Positions 17,081 through 26,155 of a stretch of DNA of 64,000 bases are shown here, one piece after another. The first letter of the stretch is position 1. Each line of letters begins with the position of its first letter. A program made the translations under genes and the position numbers. Origin of the DNA: JALZBL01 sp040004775 (GTDB lineage Bacteria; Actinomycetota; Actinomycetes; Mycobacteriales; Jatrophihabitantaceae); NCBI GenBank assembly GCA_040004775.1, contig JBDUAD010000002.1:1-64000 (forward strand), in the 5' to 3' direction. The notes beneath the pieces are model-generated. The model worked only from the letters and a program-made list of their open reading frames with translations, was not told where the DNA came from and searched no databases.

Positions 17081-17638
17081 GTGGCCGATGTCAGCGTGCG
17101 ACCGGCTCGACCGAATGACGCCGGGGAAATGGCCCGCATCCAGCGCGACACCATGAGCCTGGCCTACGACGGTGCGCTGCCGACGTCGTTGTTCGCCCAG
17201 CTCGCCGATCCGGCGGTGCAGGCCGAGCAGGTGGCCGGCATCGCCGCCCACATCGCTGGCCGGGCTGACAGCGCCGGCCGCAGCTGGGTCTTCGCCGCCT
17301 TCGAGGGCGAGCGTTTGGTCGGGCTGGCGTTCGCGCGATCGGCCGACGACGGGGTGCTGGAGGCCGGTGACCCGGATCCGGAGGCGACCGGCTACCTCGA
17401 GCAGATCCTCGTCGAGCCGCGGTGGGGGCGACGCGGGCACGGCTCTCGCCTGTTGGCTGCTGTGATCGAGACCTTCGCCGCCGTCGGATACAACCGTGCG
17501 GTGACCTGGGTGCCCGAGACCAACGCGGCCACTCTGGGGCTGCTCACGTCGGCCGGCTGGGAGCGGGACGGGTACCTGCGCGGGCTCGATACCGGCGCGG
17601 CCACCTTGCGCGAGGTTCGCCTGCACGTGGCCTTCTGA
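17081..17638 (+). CDS. GNAT family N-acetyltransferase
   Basis: A 185-residue GNAT protein. SVRPARPNDAGEMARIQRDT starts the fold, and the acetyl-CoA loop is VEPRWGRRGHGSRLLAAV. Motif B is NAATLGLLTSAGWERDGYL. GTG at 17081 is the start, divergent from otsB by 46 bases. The substrate is not visible; the family covers small molecules, antibiotics and protein N termini. Nothing nearby suggests resistance or ribosome modification. Confidence 0.8.
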   Translation: MADVSVRPARPNDAGEMARIQRDTMSLAYDGALPTSLFAQLADPAVQAEQVAGIAAHIAGRADSAGRSWVFAAFEGERLVGLAFARSADDGVLEAGDPDPEATGYLEQILVEPRWGRRGHGSRLLAAVIETFAAVGYNRAVTWVPETNAATLGLLTSAGWERDGYLRGLDTGAATLREVRLHVAF

Positions 17639-17661
17639 CCGAGGGCAGGTCGGGCGGCAGC

Positions 17662-18111
17662 TCACGCGGCGTTGCTGTCGTGGCGCTCGATCGCCGTACG
17701 CATCGCCTCCCGGGCGCGCCGGCGATCCCCGGCCAGGTCGTAGGCCTCGGCCAGCCGGTACCAGCGCCGCCAGTCGGCCGGGTCGGCCTGCACCTCGGCC
17801 CGCTGCACGGCGAACAGGGCATCCGCGCCCGCGCGGTCGATCCGGCCCGATGGACGCCGGGGCACATCAACCGCCCGATCGGCCCCGGCACTGCCGAGCT
17901 CGTCGGTCAGGCGTTGCGCGGCCCGGCCGAAGCGGACCTCGGCTACGACCACCCACACGCCGACCAACGGCAGGGCGAGGACGGCGACACCGAAAGCCTT
18001 CAGCGACCACTGTCGCTCCCCGAGTAGGGAGATGCCGCGTACGCCGATCAGCACGAAGTAGACGGCCAGCGCGGCCAGCAGTACAGCGACGGTGGCGCGG
18101 GCGCGGACCAC
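17662..18111 (-). CDS. Two-helix membrane protein with TPR-like tail
   Basis: A 149-residue protein with two membrane helices (about 8-28 and 38-60, ALAVYFVLIGVRG and VLALPLVGVWVVVAEVRFG). A cytosolic part follows, with a TPR-like helix pair near the C terminus (DWRRWYRLAEAYDLAGDRRRAREAM). M. tuberculosis Rv2772c, a conserved membrane protein next to dapB, is the positional counterpart. Here the gene starts 3 bases after the dapB stop on the same strand, so the two share a transcript. Function is unknown. Confidence 0.75.
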   Translation of the reverse strand: MVRARATVAVLLAALAVYFVLIGVRGISLLGERQWSLKAFGVAVLALPLVGVWVVVAEVRFGRAAQRLTDELGSAGADRAVDVPRRPSGRIDRAGADALFAVQRAEVQADPADWRRWYRLAEAYDLAGDRRRAREAMRTAIERHDSNAA

Positions 18112-18114
18112 CGC

Positions 18115-18867
18115 TCACAGCCCGAGCAGTGGTTCCAGCCCGACGGTCAGGCCCGGACGGGAGGCCACTGAGCGCACGGCCAACAAGACGCCCGGCATGA
18201 ACGAGGACCGGTCGAGGGAGTCGTGGCGGATCGTCAGCATCTCGCCCTCGGTGCCGAACAGGATCTCTTGGTGGGCGACCAGGCCGGCCAGCCGCACCGC
18301 GTGGACGTGTACCCCGTTGATCACTGTTCCTCGTGCGCCGGGGCGTTCCTGCTCGGTGGCGTCCGGTGACTCGCTCGGCTGACTCCCGGCGCGAGCGGCG
18401 GCGATCAGCTGGGCGGTGCGGATGGCCGTACCGCTCGGCGCGTCGACCTTTCCGGGATGGTGCAGTTCCAACACTTCGGCCGATGGGTAGAACCGGGCGG
18501 CGAGCTGAGCGAACCGCATGGACAGGACGGCGCCGATGCCGAAGTTCGGCGCCACGAGCACGCCGACCTCGGGGGCGTCGATCAGCCACTCGCGTACGGT
18601 CTCCAGGCGTTCGGTATCCATCCCGGTGGTCCCGATCACCGCGTGGATGCCCTGGTCGACGGCGAAGCGGATGTTGTCCATCACCACATCGGGATGGGTG
18701 AAATCGACGACGACGGAGGCGCCGGCGTCGGCCACGCTGAAGAGCCAGTCCCCGGCGTCGACCATGGCCACGAGGTCGAGGTCGTCCGCCGCGTCGACGG
18801 CCGCGCAGACCTGCTGGCCCATCCGGCCCCGTGCCCCGAGCACCCCCACGCGAGTCGGCTCGGTCAC
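18115..18867 (-). CDS. dapB: 4-hydroxy-tetrahydrodipicolinate reductase
   Basis: A 250-residue NAD(P)H-dependent reductase, the second step of the diaminopimelate branch. Rossmann motif VGVLGARGRMGQ (residues 8-19). Catalytic segment ELHHPGKVDAPSGTA holds the histidine and lysine and the substrate-binding SGTA. GTTGMDTE and the C-terminal SLDRSSFMPG are typical. It sits upstream of the Rv2772c-like membrane protein and downstream of an M16 peptidase, the same order as in mycobacteria. Confidence 0.95.
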   Translation of the reverse strand: MTEPTRVGVLGARGRMGQQVCAAVDAADDLDLVAMVDAGDWLFSVADAGASVVVDFTHPDVVMDNIRFAVDQGIHAVIGTTGMDTERLETVREWLIDAPEVGVLVAPNFGIGAVLSMRFAQLAARFYPSAEVLELHHPGKVDAPSGTAIRTAQLIAAARAGSQPSESPDATEQERPGARGTVINGVHVHAVRLAGLVAHQEILFGTEGEMLTIRHDSLDRSSFMPGVLLAVRSVASRPGLTVGLEPLLGL

Positions 18868-18948
18868 GTTCGTCCTCCTGGGCTGGGGCCTACGTCGCGG
18901 CGGCGCTACCGAAAGCGAATGCGGATCGGCGACCGGTGGCCGGCGACC

Positions 18949-20295
18949 TCACGGGAGCGACCCTAACGCTCCGTCGAAGTCGTGGTCGCCGAACGGGCCG
19001 ACGACGCTCAGGCACCGCGGACGGGACAGGATCTCCTCGGCCAGCACGGCCACCGTCGCCCGGTCGACCTCGTCCACCCGCGCGAGCAGGTCGTCGACGC
19101 CCAGTATGTCGCCGTAAGCGAGCTCGCTCTTGCCGATCCGGGTCATGCGCGCACCCGGGTCCTCCAGGCCGAGCACCATGCCGCCGCGGACCTGGCCCTT
19201 GCCGCGCTCGATTTCCTCCGGCCGCAGCCCGTTGGCGGCGACGTCCTCCATCTCACGCAGGATGATGTCCAGCACCTCGTCGGCCTTGCCCGGTTGGCAG
19301 CCGGCGTAGACACCGAACTGGCCCGTGGCCGCATATTGGCTGGTGAACGAGTACACCGAGTAAGCCAGGCCACGGCGCTCGCGGATCTGCTGGAACAGCC
19401 GGCTGCTCATGCCGCCGCCGACGGCGGTGGACAAAACGCTGAGCGCGAACCGGCGCGGGTCGTGACGGTGCAGGCCCCGCATCCCGACCACGATGTTGGC
19501 CTGCTCGGTGTCGTCGCCACGCACCGACACCGACCCCTCGCGTCCTTCGGTCGCAGGTCCGCGGCGTACGGGAGCCGGAACCGCGCCGTCGTGCAGGTGC
19601 CCATCGAAAGCCGCGCGCACGAGCCGGACGACCCCGGTGTGGTCGACTGCGCCGGCTGCGGCCACGACCATCGTCTGGGGCCGGTACCGGCGGCGGTAGT
19701 ACCCGGCAACCTGGGCCCGGGTCAGGGCGTTGATCGACTCGATCGTGCCGAGGATCGGCCGACCGATCGGGGTGTCGCCGAACATGGCGGTGGAGAAGTC
19801 GTCGTGGACGAGGTCGGAGGGATCGTCGTCCCGCATCGCGATCTCTTCCAGGACCACGCTGCGCTCGACTTCGACGTCGGCCGCGGTGACCGTCGCCTCG
19901 AGCACGACGTCGCTGACGATGTCGATGGCCAGCGGCAGGTCGCGGTCCAGCACGGTCGCGTAGAAGCAGGTGTGCTCCTTCTCGGTGAAGGCGTTGAACT
20001 CCCCGCCGACGGCGTCCATGGCCGCGGCGATGTCCAACGCCGACCGGCGCCGGGTGCCCTTGAAAAGCAGATGCTCGAGGTAGTGGCTGGCGCCGGCCAC
20101 TGTCGGGCCTTCGTCGGCGGAACCGACGCCGACCCAAACCCCCACGCTGGCACTGCGTGCACCAGGCATTGCCTCGGTGACCACACGCAGTCCGCCGGGC
20201 AGCGCGGTGCGGATGATGGTGCCGCCGCCGGTGATGGGCAAGCGCCGCGTGGCGGGCCGCGTCAACGGTCGGGCGACAGGGGCTCTGGCGGGCAT
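18949..20295 (-). CDS. M16 family zinc metalloprotease
   Basis: A 448-residue insulinase-family (M16B) peptidase. The inverted zinc motif HxxEH is HYLEH (71-75), and the third ligand is a glutamate about 76 residues later in VLEEIAMRDDDPSD. Two homologous halves are visible, the second with GGGMSSRLFQQIRERRGLAYSVYS, the R/Y substrate motif of the family. The counterpart in M. tuberculosis is Rv2782c (PepR). ATG 20295 is preferred over a GTG eight codons upstream. In most actinobacteria pnp lies next to this gene; here 7 kb of other genes intervene. Confidence 0.92.
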   Translation of the reverse strand: MPARAPVARPLTRPATRRLPITGGGTIIRTALPGGLRVVTEAMPGARSASVGVWVGVGSADEGPTVAGASHYLEHLLFKGTRRRSALDIAAAMDAVGGEFNAFTEKEHTCFYATVLDRDLPLAIDIVSDVVLEATVTAADVEVERSVVLEEIAMRDDDPSDLVHDDFSTAMFGDTPIGRPILGTIESINALTRAQVAGYYRRRYRPQTMVVAAAGAVDHTGVVRLVRAAFDGHLHDGAVPAPVRRGPATEGREGSVSVRGDDTEQANIVVGMRGLHRHDPRRFALSVLSTAVGGGMSSRLFQQIRERRGLAYSVYSFTSQYAATGQFGVYAGCQPGKADEVLDIILREMEDVAANGLRPEEIERGKGQVRGGMVLGLEDPGARMTRIGKSELAYGDILGVDDLLARVDEVDRATVAVLAEEILSRPRCLSVVGPFGDHDFDGALGSLP

Positions 20296-20365
20296 CTCGG
20301 CAGTGTATGGCGAGACCACGAGCCGATCGGGGCACAGCTCCGAGTACTGCCACCGACCGACCTGA

Positions 20366-21703
20366 CTAGCGGAGGCGGTGCTGTGTCGTCGTCAGCAGAA
20401 CGCGCGCATGGCCGCCGATCACCGCGCTGGGTGGGTCCGCCCACTCGTCCGGCGGACGGGTCCGGTAGGTATGACCGGTCCGCGTTCGCCACACGAAGGC
20501 GCCGCCGGGCTCGCGGCGATAGGACACGTGCTGCTTCGTCTTCAAGTCATGGTGGCGCCCGCACAGTGGCACCAGGTTCTTCGCTTCGGTCGCTCCGCCG
20601 GCATCGGGGTCGTCGCGGTTGAAAGGCAGCACGTGATCGAGCTGGCATCGGCCGGCGGATTGCGCACAGCCGGGGAAGGCGCACGTCCGATCCCGGGCGG
20701 CCACCACGTCACCGAGCGGGCGCGGTGGCCGATACGTCCGCCGGCCGACGTCCAGCGGCGCACCGCTGGCCGGGTCGGTGAGGATCCGCCGCCAGGTACC
20801 GGTCGGGTCGCCGGCCAGTTCGCGCGCCGCGGCCGCGGTGATCGGGCCGTAGCCGCCGAGTTCACCCGGACGGTTGTCCAGCCCGAGCAGGGTCGACAGG
20901 TCGACCCGCACCTCCACCGCTGGCCGCCGCCCGTGCTGCATCGGCAGCCCGTCAGCCGGAATACCGGACAGCACCGCGTCCACGAACATGTCCGCCCGCT
21001 GCTGGTCCACCGAACGGGGGTCGTCGGCAGGAAGGAGCCGAGTGGCGGCGTCGATGCGCCCGAAGACCGCCTCCACGTCTTCGGCCCGGCCCGTGAAGAC
21101 GAGGTTGGCCATGCCGTCCTCGTCGGGATAGGCCACCAGTCGTCGTCCGCCCATCGCGGCCGTACGGCGGCGTTCGGCTCCGGAAGGATCGACGACGAGC
21201 ACGGCCCGCCGCAGGGTGCGGGCCAACTCGGCCGGCGTCTGCTCACGGACTCGCCGGTCGGCGACGGCCTCGAGATCAGGCAGTCGGTCCGGCGGAACTC
21301 GCCGCGCCGCCTCGCAGGTCACGGCGACGTGCCGGGAGGTGATCGCCCCCGTGGTGAGGAGCCCGAGCGTTGCGGGCAGACCGGTGGCCACCAGGCGGGC
21401 ATCGTCGAGCCGAGCAGCGGCGGCGGTCCGGGACAGGCGCAGGGCCAGCCGCACGTCCTCCACGACGAAGTGCTCAGGGGTCTTGTCGCGCGCATCGAGG
21501 CACGCCAGCACCAGGATCTGCTCAGCGTCGAGCCGGGCCTTGAGACGCTCCAGCAGGACCAGCCGGTCGATCTGCTCCGAATCGGACAGTGAGTCCGGGT
21601 CGACGCCCAGCACACCAAGCCGGAAGTAGCTGATCAACGGCTCTGCCACCGCGTCGGTCACGGCATCGGCCGCGGGTTCTGTGTCGACGTCGACCGCGGT
21701 CAT
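20366..21703 (-). CDS. DUF222 and HNH endonuclease domain protein (13E12-repeat type)
   Basis: A 445-residue protein with an N-terminal DUF222 domain (about 20-300, LLERLKARLDAEQILVLACLDARDK onward) and a C-terminal HNH nuclease domain. The HNH has CAFPGCAQSAGRCQLDHVLPFN and LCGRHHDLKT with its Cys/His metal ligands and DH dyad. The family is abundant and often repeated in actinobacterial genomes (REP13E12 in M. tuberculosis) and is suspected to be mobile-element associated. The start is ATG 21703, without a clear ribosome site. It is not close to a recombinase or inverted repeat here. Whether it cuts DNA is unknown. Confidence 0.88.
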   Translation of the reverse strand: MTAVDVDTEPAADAVTDAVAEPLISYFRLGVLGVDPDSLSDSEQIDRLVLLERLKARLDAEQILVLACLDARDKTPEHFVVEDVRLALRLSRTAAAARLDDARLVATGLPATLGLLTTGAITSRHVAVTCEAARRVPPDRLPDLEAVADRRVREQTPAELARTLRRAVLVVDPSGAERRRTAAMGGRRLVAYPDEDGMANLVFTGRAEDVEAVFGRIDAATRLLPADDPRSVDQQRADMFVDAVLSGIPADGLPMQHGRRPAVEVRVDLSTLLGLDNRPGELGGYGPITAAAARELAGDPTGTWRRILTDPASGAPLDVGRRTYRPPRPLGDVVAARDRTCAFPGCAQSAGRCQLDHVLPFNRDDPDAGGATEAKNLVPLCGRHHDLKTKQHVSYRREPGGAFVWRTRTGHTYRTRPPDEWADPPSAVIGGHARVLLTTTQHRLR

Positions 21704-21845
21704 GTCGTCATGGTGGTACGCGAAGTCAGCGCCCGCGCACCGTCTCCACAGCTTTCCGGCTGCATCCACAGAAGCGCCCACGCCGTTGCCGAACTGCCGG
21801 CGCCGAAGTATGTGCCGCGGGTCAGCCGGCGAGCCGGCGAGCCGG

Positions 21846-22301
21846 TCAGCGCGGCAGCCACGCGTCCGGCGCTTGCACCATCCGCGCCACGTGCCGGGGC
21901 AGGCTCCCGCTCAACACCTGATCGATCGTGGTTTCGTCGAGCACGCGCCGCAGGCTGGCCCGCACCGCCACCCACACCTCCGGTAGATGCTCGGCCACAC
22001 CGGTATACGACGTCTGGTCAGGGCGCAGCCCGCGCACCTCGGCCAAGGGGCCGTCGACAGCGCGAAACACCGCACCGAGGGTGATCTCGGCCGCCGGCCG
22101 GGCCAGGGCGTAGCCGCCGTGGGCGCCGCGCTGGCTGCGCACCAGGCCGGCTCGGCGAAGGTCGGAAAGGATCGACTCGGCGAACTTGCGTGGCAGCTTT
22201 TGCTCGCCGATCACCACGTCGATGGTCGACAACTCGGGAGCCCGCTCGGCCAGACCCAGCAGCGCCCGGACCGCGTAGTCGACTTTGGCCGAAATCTCCA
22301 T
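21846..22301 (-). CDS. Rrf2 family regulator without cysteines, probable sulfur-starvation regulator
   Basis: A 151-residue Rrf2 winged-helix protein. MEISAKVDYAVRALLGLAE opens the domain, and the wing is GGYALARPAAEITLGAVFRAV. There is no cysteine anywhere in the protein, so it cannot bind an iron-sulfur cluster like IscR or NsrR; it resembles the cluster-free CymR type, which responds to cysteine metabolism. The neighbouring sulfate importer supports a sulfur role (inference). ATG 22301 is used. A GTCGAC inverted repeat lies 28 bases upstream. Confidence 0.85.
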   Translation of the reverse strand: MEISAKVDYAVRALLGLAERAPELSTIDVVIGEQKLPRKFAESILSDLRRAGLVRSQRGAHGGYALARPAAEITLGAVFRAVDGPLAEVRGLRPDQTSYTGVAEHLPEVWVAVRASLRRVLDETTIDQVLSGSLPRHVARMVQAPDAWLPR

Positions 22302-22328
22302 AGGCAACGCAGGATAAGCCACCAGTCC

Positions 22329-22345
22329 GTCGACCACTTGTCGAC
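22329..22345. promoter_or_regulatory. Candidate operator of the Rrf2 regulator
   Basis: GTCGAC-CACTT-GTCGAC, two identical palindromic hexamers five bases apart, lies between the cysA stop and the Rrf2 start. Its position just upstream of the regulator gene suggests autoregulation. This has not been tested against other sulfur genes. Confidence 0.35.
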
Positions 22346-22359
22346 GCGCACACGGACTA

Positions 22360-23319
22360 CTAGACCGCCACGACCTCCGACGCACCTTCGGCCGGGCGGA
22401 CCCACACCGTGGACCCTTCCTTCAGCCGTAGTGACTCCACCTGCCCCCGGGTCAACTGCACCCGCACGTCGCGGTCGGCCTCGCGCAGGTCGGCGCGCAC
22501 CTCGAAACCGACCCGTTGCAGTCGCTCCACCGTGGCCTCGACCGAACCCGGCTCGGGCGAGTCGAAGACGTCGAGGTCATGCGGACGGACGAGGCGCCCG
22601 TGCAGCCGCGTCACCGGCCCCAGGAACTCCATGACGAAGTTATTGGCCGGACGGTCGTAGAGATCGTTCGGACTGCCGATCTGCTCGACCCGGCCGTGAT
22701 TGATCACCACCAGCTCGTCGGCGACCTCGAGCGCCTCCTCCTGGTCGTGGGTGACGAAGATCGTCGTGACGTGCACCTCGTCGTGCAGCCGCCGCAGCCA
22801 GTCCCGCAGCTCCTTGCGGACCTTGGCGTCCAGCGCGCCGAAGGGCTCGTCGAGCAGCAGCACCTTGGGTTCAGCGGCCAAGGCCCGGGCGAGGGCCATC
22901 CGCTGGCGCTGGCCGCCGGAGAGCTGACTGGGCAGGCGGTCGGCGAACTGGTCCAGATGCACCAGCTCGAGCAGCTCGTGCACCCGCGCACGGATCTCGG
23001 ACTTGGGCCGCTTGCGGACTTCCAAGCCGAAGGCGACGTTGCGAAATACGGTGAGGTGCTTGAACGCGGCGTAGTGCTGGAACACGAAGCCGACCTCACG
23101 CTTCTGAGCCGGCACGTCGGTGGTGTCCATGCCCTCGATGCGCACGGTGCCGCGGTCAGCGGAATCGAGCCCGGCGATGATCCGCAGCAAGGTGGACTTA
23201 CCGCCGCCACTCGGCCCGAGCAGGGCAGTGAGCTGGCCACTGCGCACGTCGACGCTCACGTCGTCCAGGGCCACGAAGTCGCCGAAGCGTTTGGAGATCC
23301 CGATCGCTTCGATACCCAT
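22360..23319 (-). CDS. cysA: Sulfate/thiosulfate ABC transporter ATP-binding protein
   Basis: A 319-residue ABC ATPase that powers sulfate import. Walker A GPSGGGKS (35-42), Q-loop FQHYAAFKHLTVFRNV, signature LSGGQRQRMALARALA, Walker B LLLDEPFGALD, H-loop VTHDQEEA. The CysA-specific C-terminal TOBE-like domain (about 235-319) ends in VWVRPAEGASEVVAV. It is the last transporter gene of sbp-cysT-cysW-cysA, with 16 bases between it and cysW. Confidence 0.95.
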   Translation of the reverse strand: MGIEAIGISKRFGDFVALDDVSVDVRSGQLTALLGPSGGGKSTLLRIIAGLDSADRGTVRIEGMDTTDVPAQKREVGFVFQHYAAFKHLTVFRNVAFGLEVRKRPKSEIRARVHELLELVHLDQFADRLPSQLSGGQRQRMALARALAAEPKVLLLDEPFGALDAKVRKELRDWLRRLHDEVHVTTIFVTHDQEEALEVADELVVINHGRVEQIGSPNDLYDRPANNFVMEFLGPVTRLHGRLVRPHDLDVFDSPEPGSVEATVERLQRVGFEVRADLREADRDVRVQLTRGQVESLRLKEGSTVWVRPAEGASEVVAV

Positions 23320-23335
23320 CAGTCGCTTCCGCTCG

Positions 23336-24157
23336 TCATCGGTTCTCCTTCGGCCGCAACAGCGCGACCACCACTATGCAGACGATCGCGATCGCGACCA
23401 TCACGAAGCTGATCGCGTAGGCGCCGGGCTCGTCGAGGTCTTGGTAGCGCTGACCGGCCAGCAGCGGCATGGTCTGAGTCTGACCGAGCACGTTGCCGGC
23501 GACGACGCGGACCGCCCCGTACTCCCCCAGGCAACGGGCCAGGCTCAGCACCACTCCGTAGGCGAGCGCCCACCGGATACCGGGCAGGGTGATCCGCCAG
23601 AACCGCTGCACGGCGTTGGCGCCCAATGAGCGGGCGGCCTGGTCCTGCTCCAACCCGATCTCCTCGAGCACGGGCACGACCTCGCGAACGACCAGCGGCA
23701 GCGACACGAAGCAGGTGGCCAGCACGATGCCCGGCACGGCGAAGATCACCTGGTAGCCGACCGTGGCCAAGAAGGAGCCGAACCAGCCGGTGGAGCCGTA
23801 CACCAGCACCAAGGCCAGCCCGGCGATCACCGGTGACACCGCGATCGGCAGGTCGATCAATGCGTTGAGCAGCCGGCGGCCCGGGAAGCGGTAGCGCGCC
23901 AGGAGTAGGGCCACCCCGACACCGAATACCGTGTTGATCACCACCGCCTGTGCGGCCACGTTGAGCGAGAGCTTGATCGCGGAGATCGCCTCCGGGCTGC
24001 TGATCGAGTCGATGAACGGCCCGATCCCACCCTGGAACGTCCGCCGACCCATGATCAGCAGCGGCAGCACCACCAGCACGCCGATGTAGCCCACGGCCAG
24101 CGCCCGCAGGGGCCAGCGGGACCCGGTCGACGGCCGGCGCGCCACGACCTCAGCCAC
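23336..24157 (-). CDS. cysW: Sulfate ABC transporter permease CysW
   Basis: A 273-residue permease with six membrane helices. The EAA loop is EEIGLEQDQAARSLGANAVQRFWRITLPGIRWAL, and GEYGAVRVVAGN is the CysW signature. The start is GTG 24157, overlapping the cysT stop by eight bases (GTGGCTGA); the longer frame to 24244 is noise. It pairs with CysT to form the pore. Confidence 0.93.
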   Translation of the reverse strand: MAEVVARRPSTGSRWPLRALAVGYIGVLVVLPLLIMGRRTFQGGIGPFIDSISSPEAISAIKLSLNVAAQAVVINTVFGVGVALLLARYRFPGRRLLNALIDLPIAVSPVIAGLALVLVYGSTGWFGSFLATVGYQVIFAVPGIVLATCFVSLPLVVREVVPVLEEIGLEQDQAARSLGANAVQRFWRITLPGIRWALAYGVVLSLARCLGEYGAVRVVAGNVLGQTQTMPLLAGQRYQDLDEPGAYAISFVMVAIAIVCIVVVALLRPKENR

Positions 24158-25025
24158 GGCGCGCCATCCGGCGCTGCAACAGCTCGAGCGCGACGATGAC
24201 CGCCAGTGCCACGACGAGCAGCACGGTGGCGACCGCAGCCGCACCGGCTAGGTCGTCGTTCTCGATCTGGCTCAACATGCGTACCGAGGCGACCTCGGTA
24301 CGGCCGGTGAGGTTGCCTGAGATCAGCACGACGGAGCCGTACTCCCCCAGCCCGCGGGCGAAGGACAGCGCCGACCCGGCGGCGATGGCCGGCGCGATGG
24401 TGGGCAGCACGATGCGACGGAATGTGTACCAGCGCCCGGCCCCGAGCGAGGCCGCCGCCTCCTCGACGTCGGGATCGAGTTCCTCGAGCACCGGCTGCAC
24501 GGCCCGCACGACGAACGGCAACGTCACGAACAGCAGGGCGACGAAGATCGCCGGACGTGTCTGGGCCAGGTTGATCCCGATCGGACTGCGGGGGCCGTAC
24601 AACGCGATGAGGACGAGGCCGGCCACAATCGTCGGCAGGGCGAACGGAACGTCGATGACGATGCCGAGCAGTCGCCGGCCGGGGAAGCGGTCACGGACCA
24701 GTACCCAGGCGACGAGCGTGCCCATCACCGCGTTCACCGCGGTGGCCGCTGCCGCGGTGCCCACGGTGAGACGGATCGCCGCGGCCACGGCCGGGCTGGT
24801 CACGGTGTCGAAGAAACCGCTCCACCCGGCACTGGACGCCTTGAGCAGCACGGCGGCCAAGGGCAGGAACACAAGCACGCTCATCCAGATCACGGCCAGG
24901 CCGATGCCGAGGCTCGAGCCAACGCCCAGACGCAGGGTTCCGGCCGGTGCCTCAGCGCCGCGGCCCCCAGCCCGGCCGGTCGGCGGAACGAGCCCGACCG
25001 GCGCCGCGGCCTCGGTGACCGTCAT
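24150..25025 (-). CDS. cysT: Sulfate ABC transporter permease CysT
   Basis: A 291-residue permease of six helices. The EAA loop is EELDPDVEEAAASLGAGRWYTFRRIVLPTIAPAI, and GEYGSVVLISGNLTGRTEVA is the CysT motif. A 30-residue Ala/Pro/Gly-rich N-terminal tail precedes the first helix. Its ATG overlaps the sbp stop (ATGA), so the binding protein and permease are coupled. Confidence 0.93.
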   Translation of the reverse strand: MTVTEAAAPVGLVPPTGRAGGRGAEAPAGTLRLGVGSSLGIGLAVIWMSVLVFLPLAAVLLKASSAGWSGFFDTVTSPAVAAAIRLTVGTAAAATAVNAVMGTLVAWVLVRDRFPGRRLLGIVIDVPFALPTIVAGLVLIALYGPRSPIGINLAQTRPAIFVALLFVTLPFVVRAVQPVLEELDPDVEEAAASLGAGRWYTFRRIVLPTIAPAIAAGSALSFARGLGEYGSVVLISGNLTGRTEVASVRMLSQIENDDLAGAAAVATVLLVVALAVIVALELLQRRMARRG

Positions 25026-26056
25026 GACACCCCGCTGGAGTCCTGGATCTTGGTCACGATGCCGGTCTTGGGGTCGAAGAACTTCTTCGAGACCGTCGAC
25101 CAGCCGCCCAGGTCAGCGATGGTGACCAGCTTCTTCACCGCCGGGAACGGATCGGCCGGGTCGTTGGCGCCCTTGACCGTGCCGGGGCTGATCGAGGGGT
25201 TGACCGGACGGAAGCCGTGGGCCGCGAACACCTTCTGGCCGTCGTCGGAGATCACGTAGTCGAGGAAATTTTCGGCCTTGCCGTCGGCCTTCTTGGTCAC
25301 CGCGCCCGGGTTCTCGATCTTGATGGTGGTGTCCGGGATGACGTAGTCGACCGGCTGACCGGCCTGCCGGGCGGAGATGGCCTCGTTCTCGTAGGAGATG
25401 AGGACGTCACCGGTCCCCCCGACGAACGCGCTGGTGGCCTCCCGTCCGCTGGCCGGCAGGCTGACCACGTTGGCGTAGTACTTCTTCAGGTAGTCCTGGG
25501 CCTGCGCGTCGCTGGCGCCGTCGGCGGTGACCCCGGCGTAGGCAGCCAGGACGTTCCACCGGGCGGAGCCCGAGGAGCCCGGGTTCGGAGTTACGATCTT
25601 GAGTCCCGGCTTGACCAGGTCGGCCCAGCCGTTGATGTGCTTCGGGTTGCCCTTGCGCACGGCGATCACGACCACCGAGGTGCTGACGATGCCCTTGGTC
25701 GGACCGGAGTTCCAGCCTTCGTCCACCAGCCCAGCGTCGACCAGCTTGGTCATGTCGCTGGCCAGGGAGAACCCGACGTAGTCAGCCTTGAGCCCGGCGA
25801 TGACCGACCGCGCCTGGTCGCCGCTGGGCCCGTACGAGGACTTCCAGGTCGTGCCCTTACCGTCCTTGCTGGCGGCGAAGTTCTTCTGCAGGTCGTCGTA
25901 GGCCGGCTTGGGCACCGAGAACGCGACGAGGGACAGCGACCGGGTCGAACCCGAGGCGCCGCCACAGGCGGAAAGCAGCGTTGCCGCGAGCATCGCGACC
26001 GCAACCGCCAGGGTGGTTGGCGAGTTGGTCCAACGGGTGGTGCGGGTGGCCGCCAT
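25022..26056 (-). CDS. sbp: Sulfate-binding lipoprotein
   Basis: A 344-residue periplasmic (cell-surface) solute-binding protein. The signal peptide (1-31) ends in the lipobox LLSAC, so it should be lipid-anchored. Family motifs: FSVPKPAYDDL, SYGPSGDQARSVIAGLKADYVGFSLA, NPGSSGSARWNVLAAY, GDVLISYENEA. These match the CysP/Sbp sulfate-binding group. Ribosome site AGAGGA lies about nine bases before the ATG. It is the first gene of the importer operon. Confidence 0.94.
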   Translation of the reverse strand: MAATRTTRWTNSPTTLAVAVAMLAATLLSACGGASGSTRSLSLVAFSVPKPAYDDLQKNFAASKDGKGTTWKSSYGPSGDQARSVIAGLKADYVGFSLASDMTKLVDAGLVDEGWNSGPTKGIVSTSVVVIAVRKGNPKHINGWADLVKPGLKIVTPNPGSSGSARWNVLAAYAGVTADGASDAQAQDYLKKYYANVVSLPASGREATSAFVGGTGDVLISYENEAISARQAGQPVDYVIPDTTIKIENPGAVTKKADGKAENFLDYVISDDGQKVFAAHGFRPVNPSISPGTVKGANDPADPFPAVKKLVTIADLGGWSTVSKKFFDPKTGIVTKIQDSSGVS

Positions 26057-26109
26057 CGATCGATCCTCTACTTAGTCGAGCGCCGGACGTATTTCGACCG
26101 AATCAGTAG

Positions 26110-26115
26110 AGTATA
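26110..26115 (-). promoter_or_regulatory. Possible -10 element of the sulfate importer operon
   Basis: TATACT on the minus strand, 54 bases before the sbp ATG, is a good -10 hexamer and sits in the only AT-rich stretch of the gap. No convincing -35 box is present at the usual distance, so activator-dependent transcription is possible. Confidence 0.3.
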
Positions 26116-26155
26116 CCGGTCCACTCCGATTCGCGAGTCCCAGCCGGCGCTGCGG

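Noticed and set aside
21822..21846. Short agccggcg direct repeat after the Rrf2 gene
   Set aside because: Only three eight-base units in GC-rich DNA next to a stop codon; too short to call.
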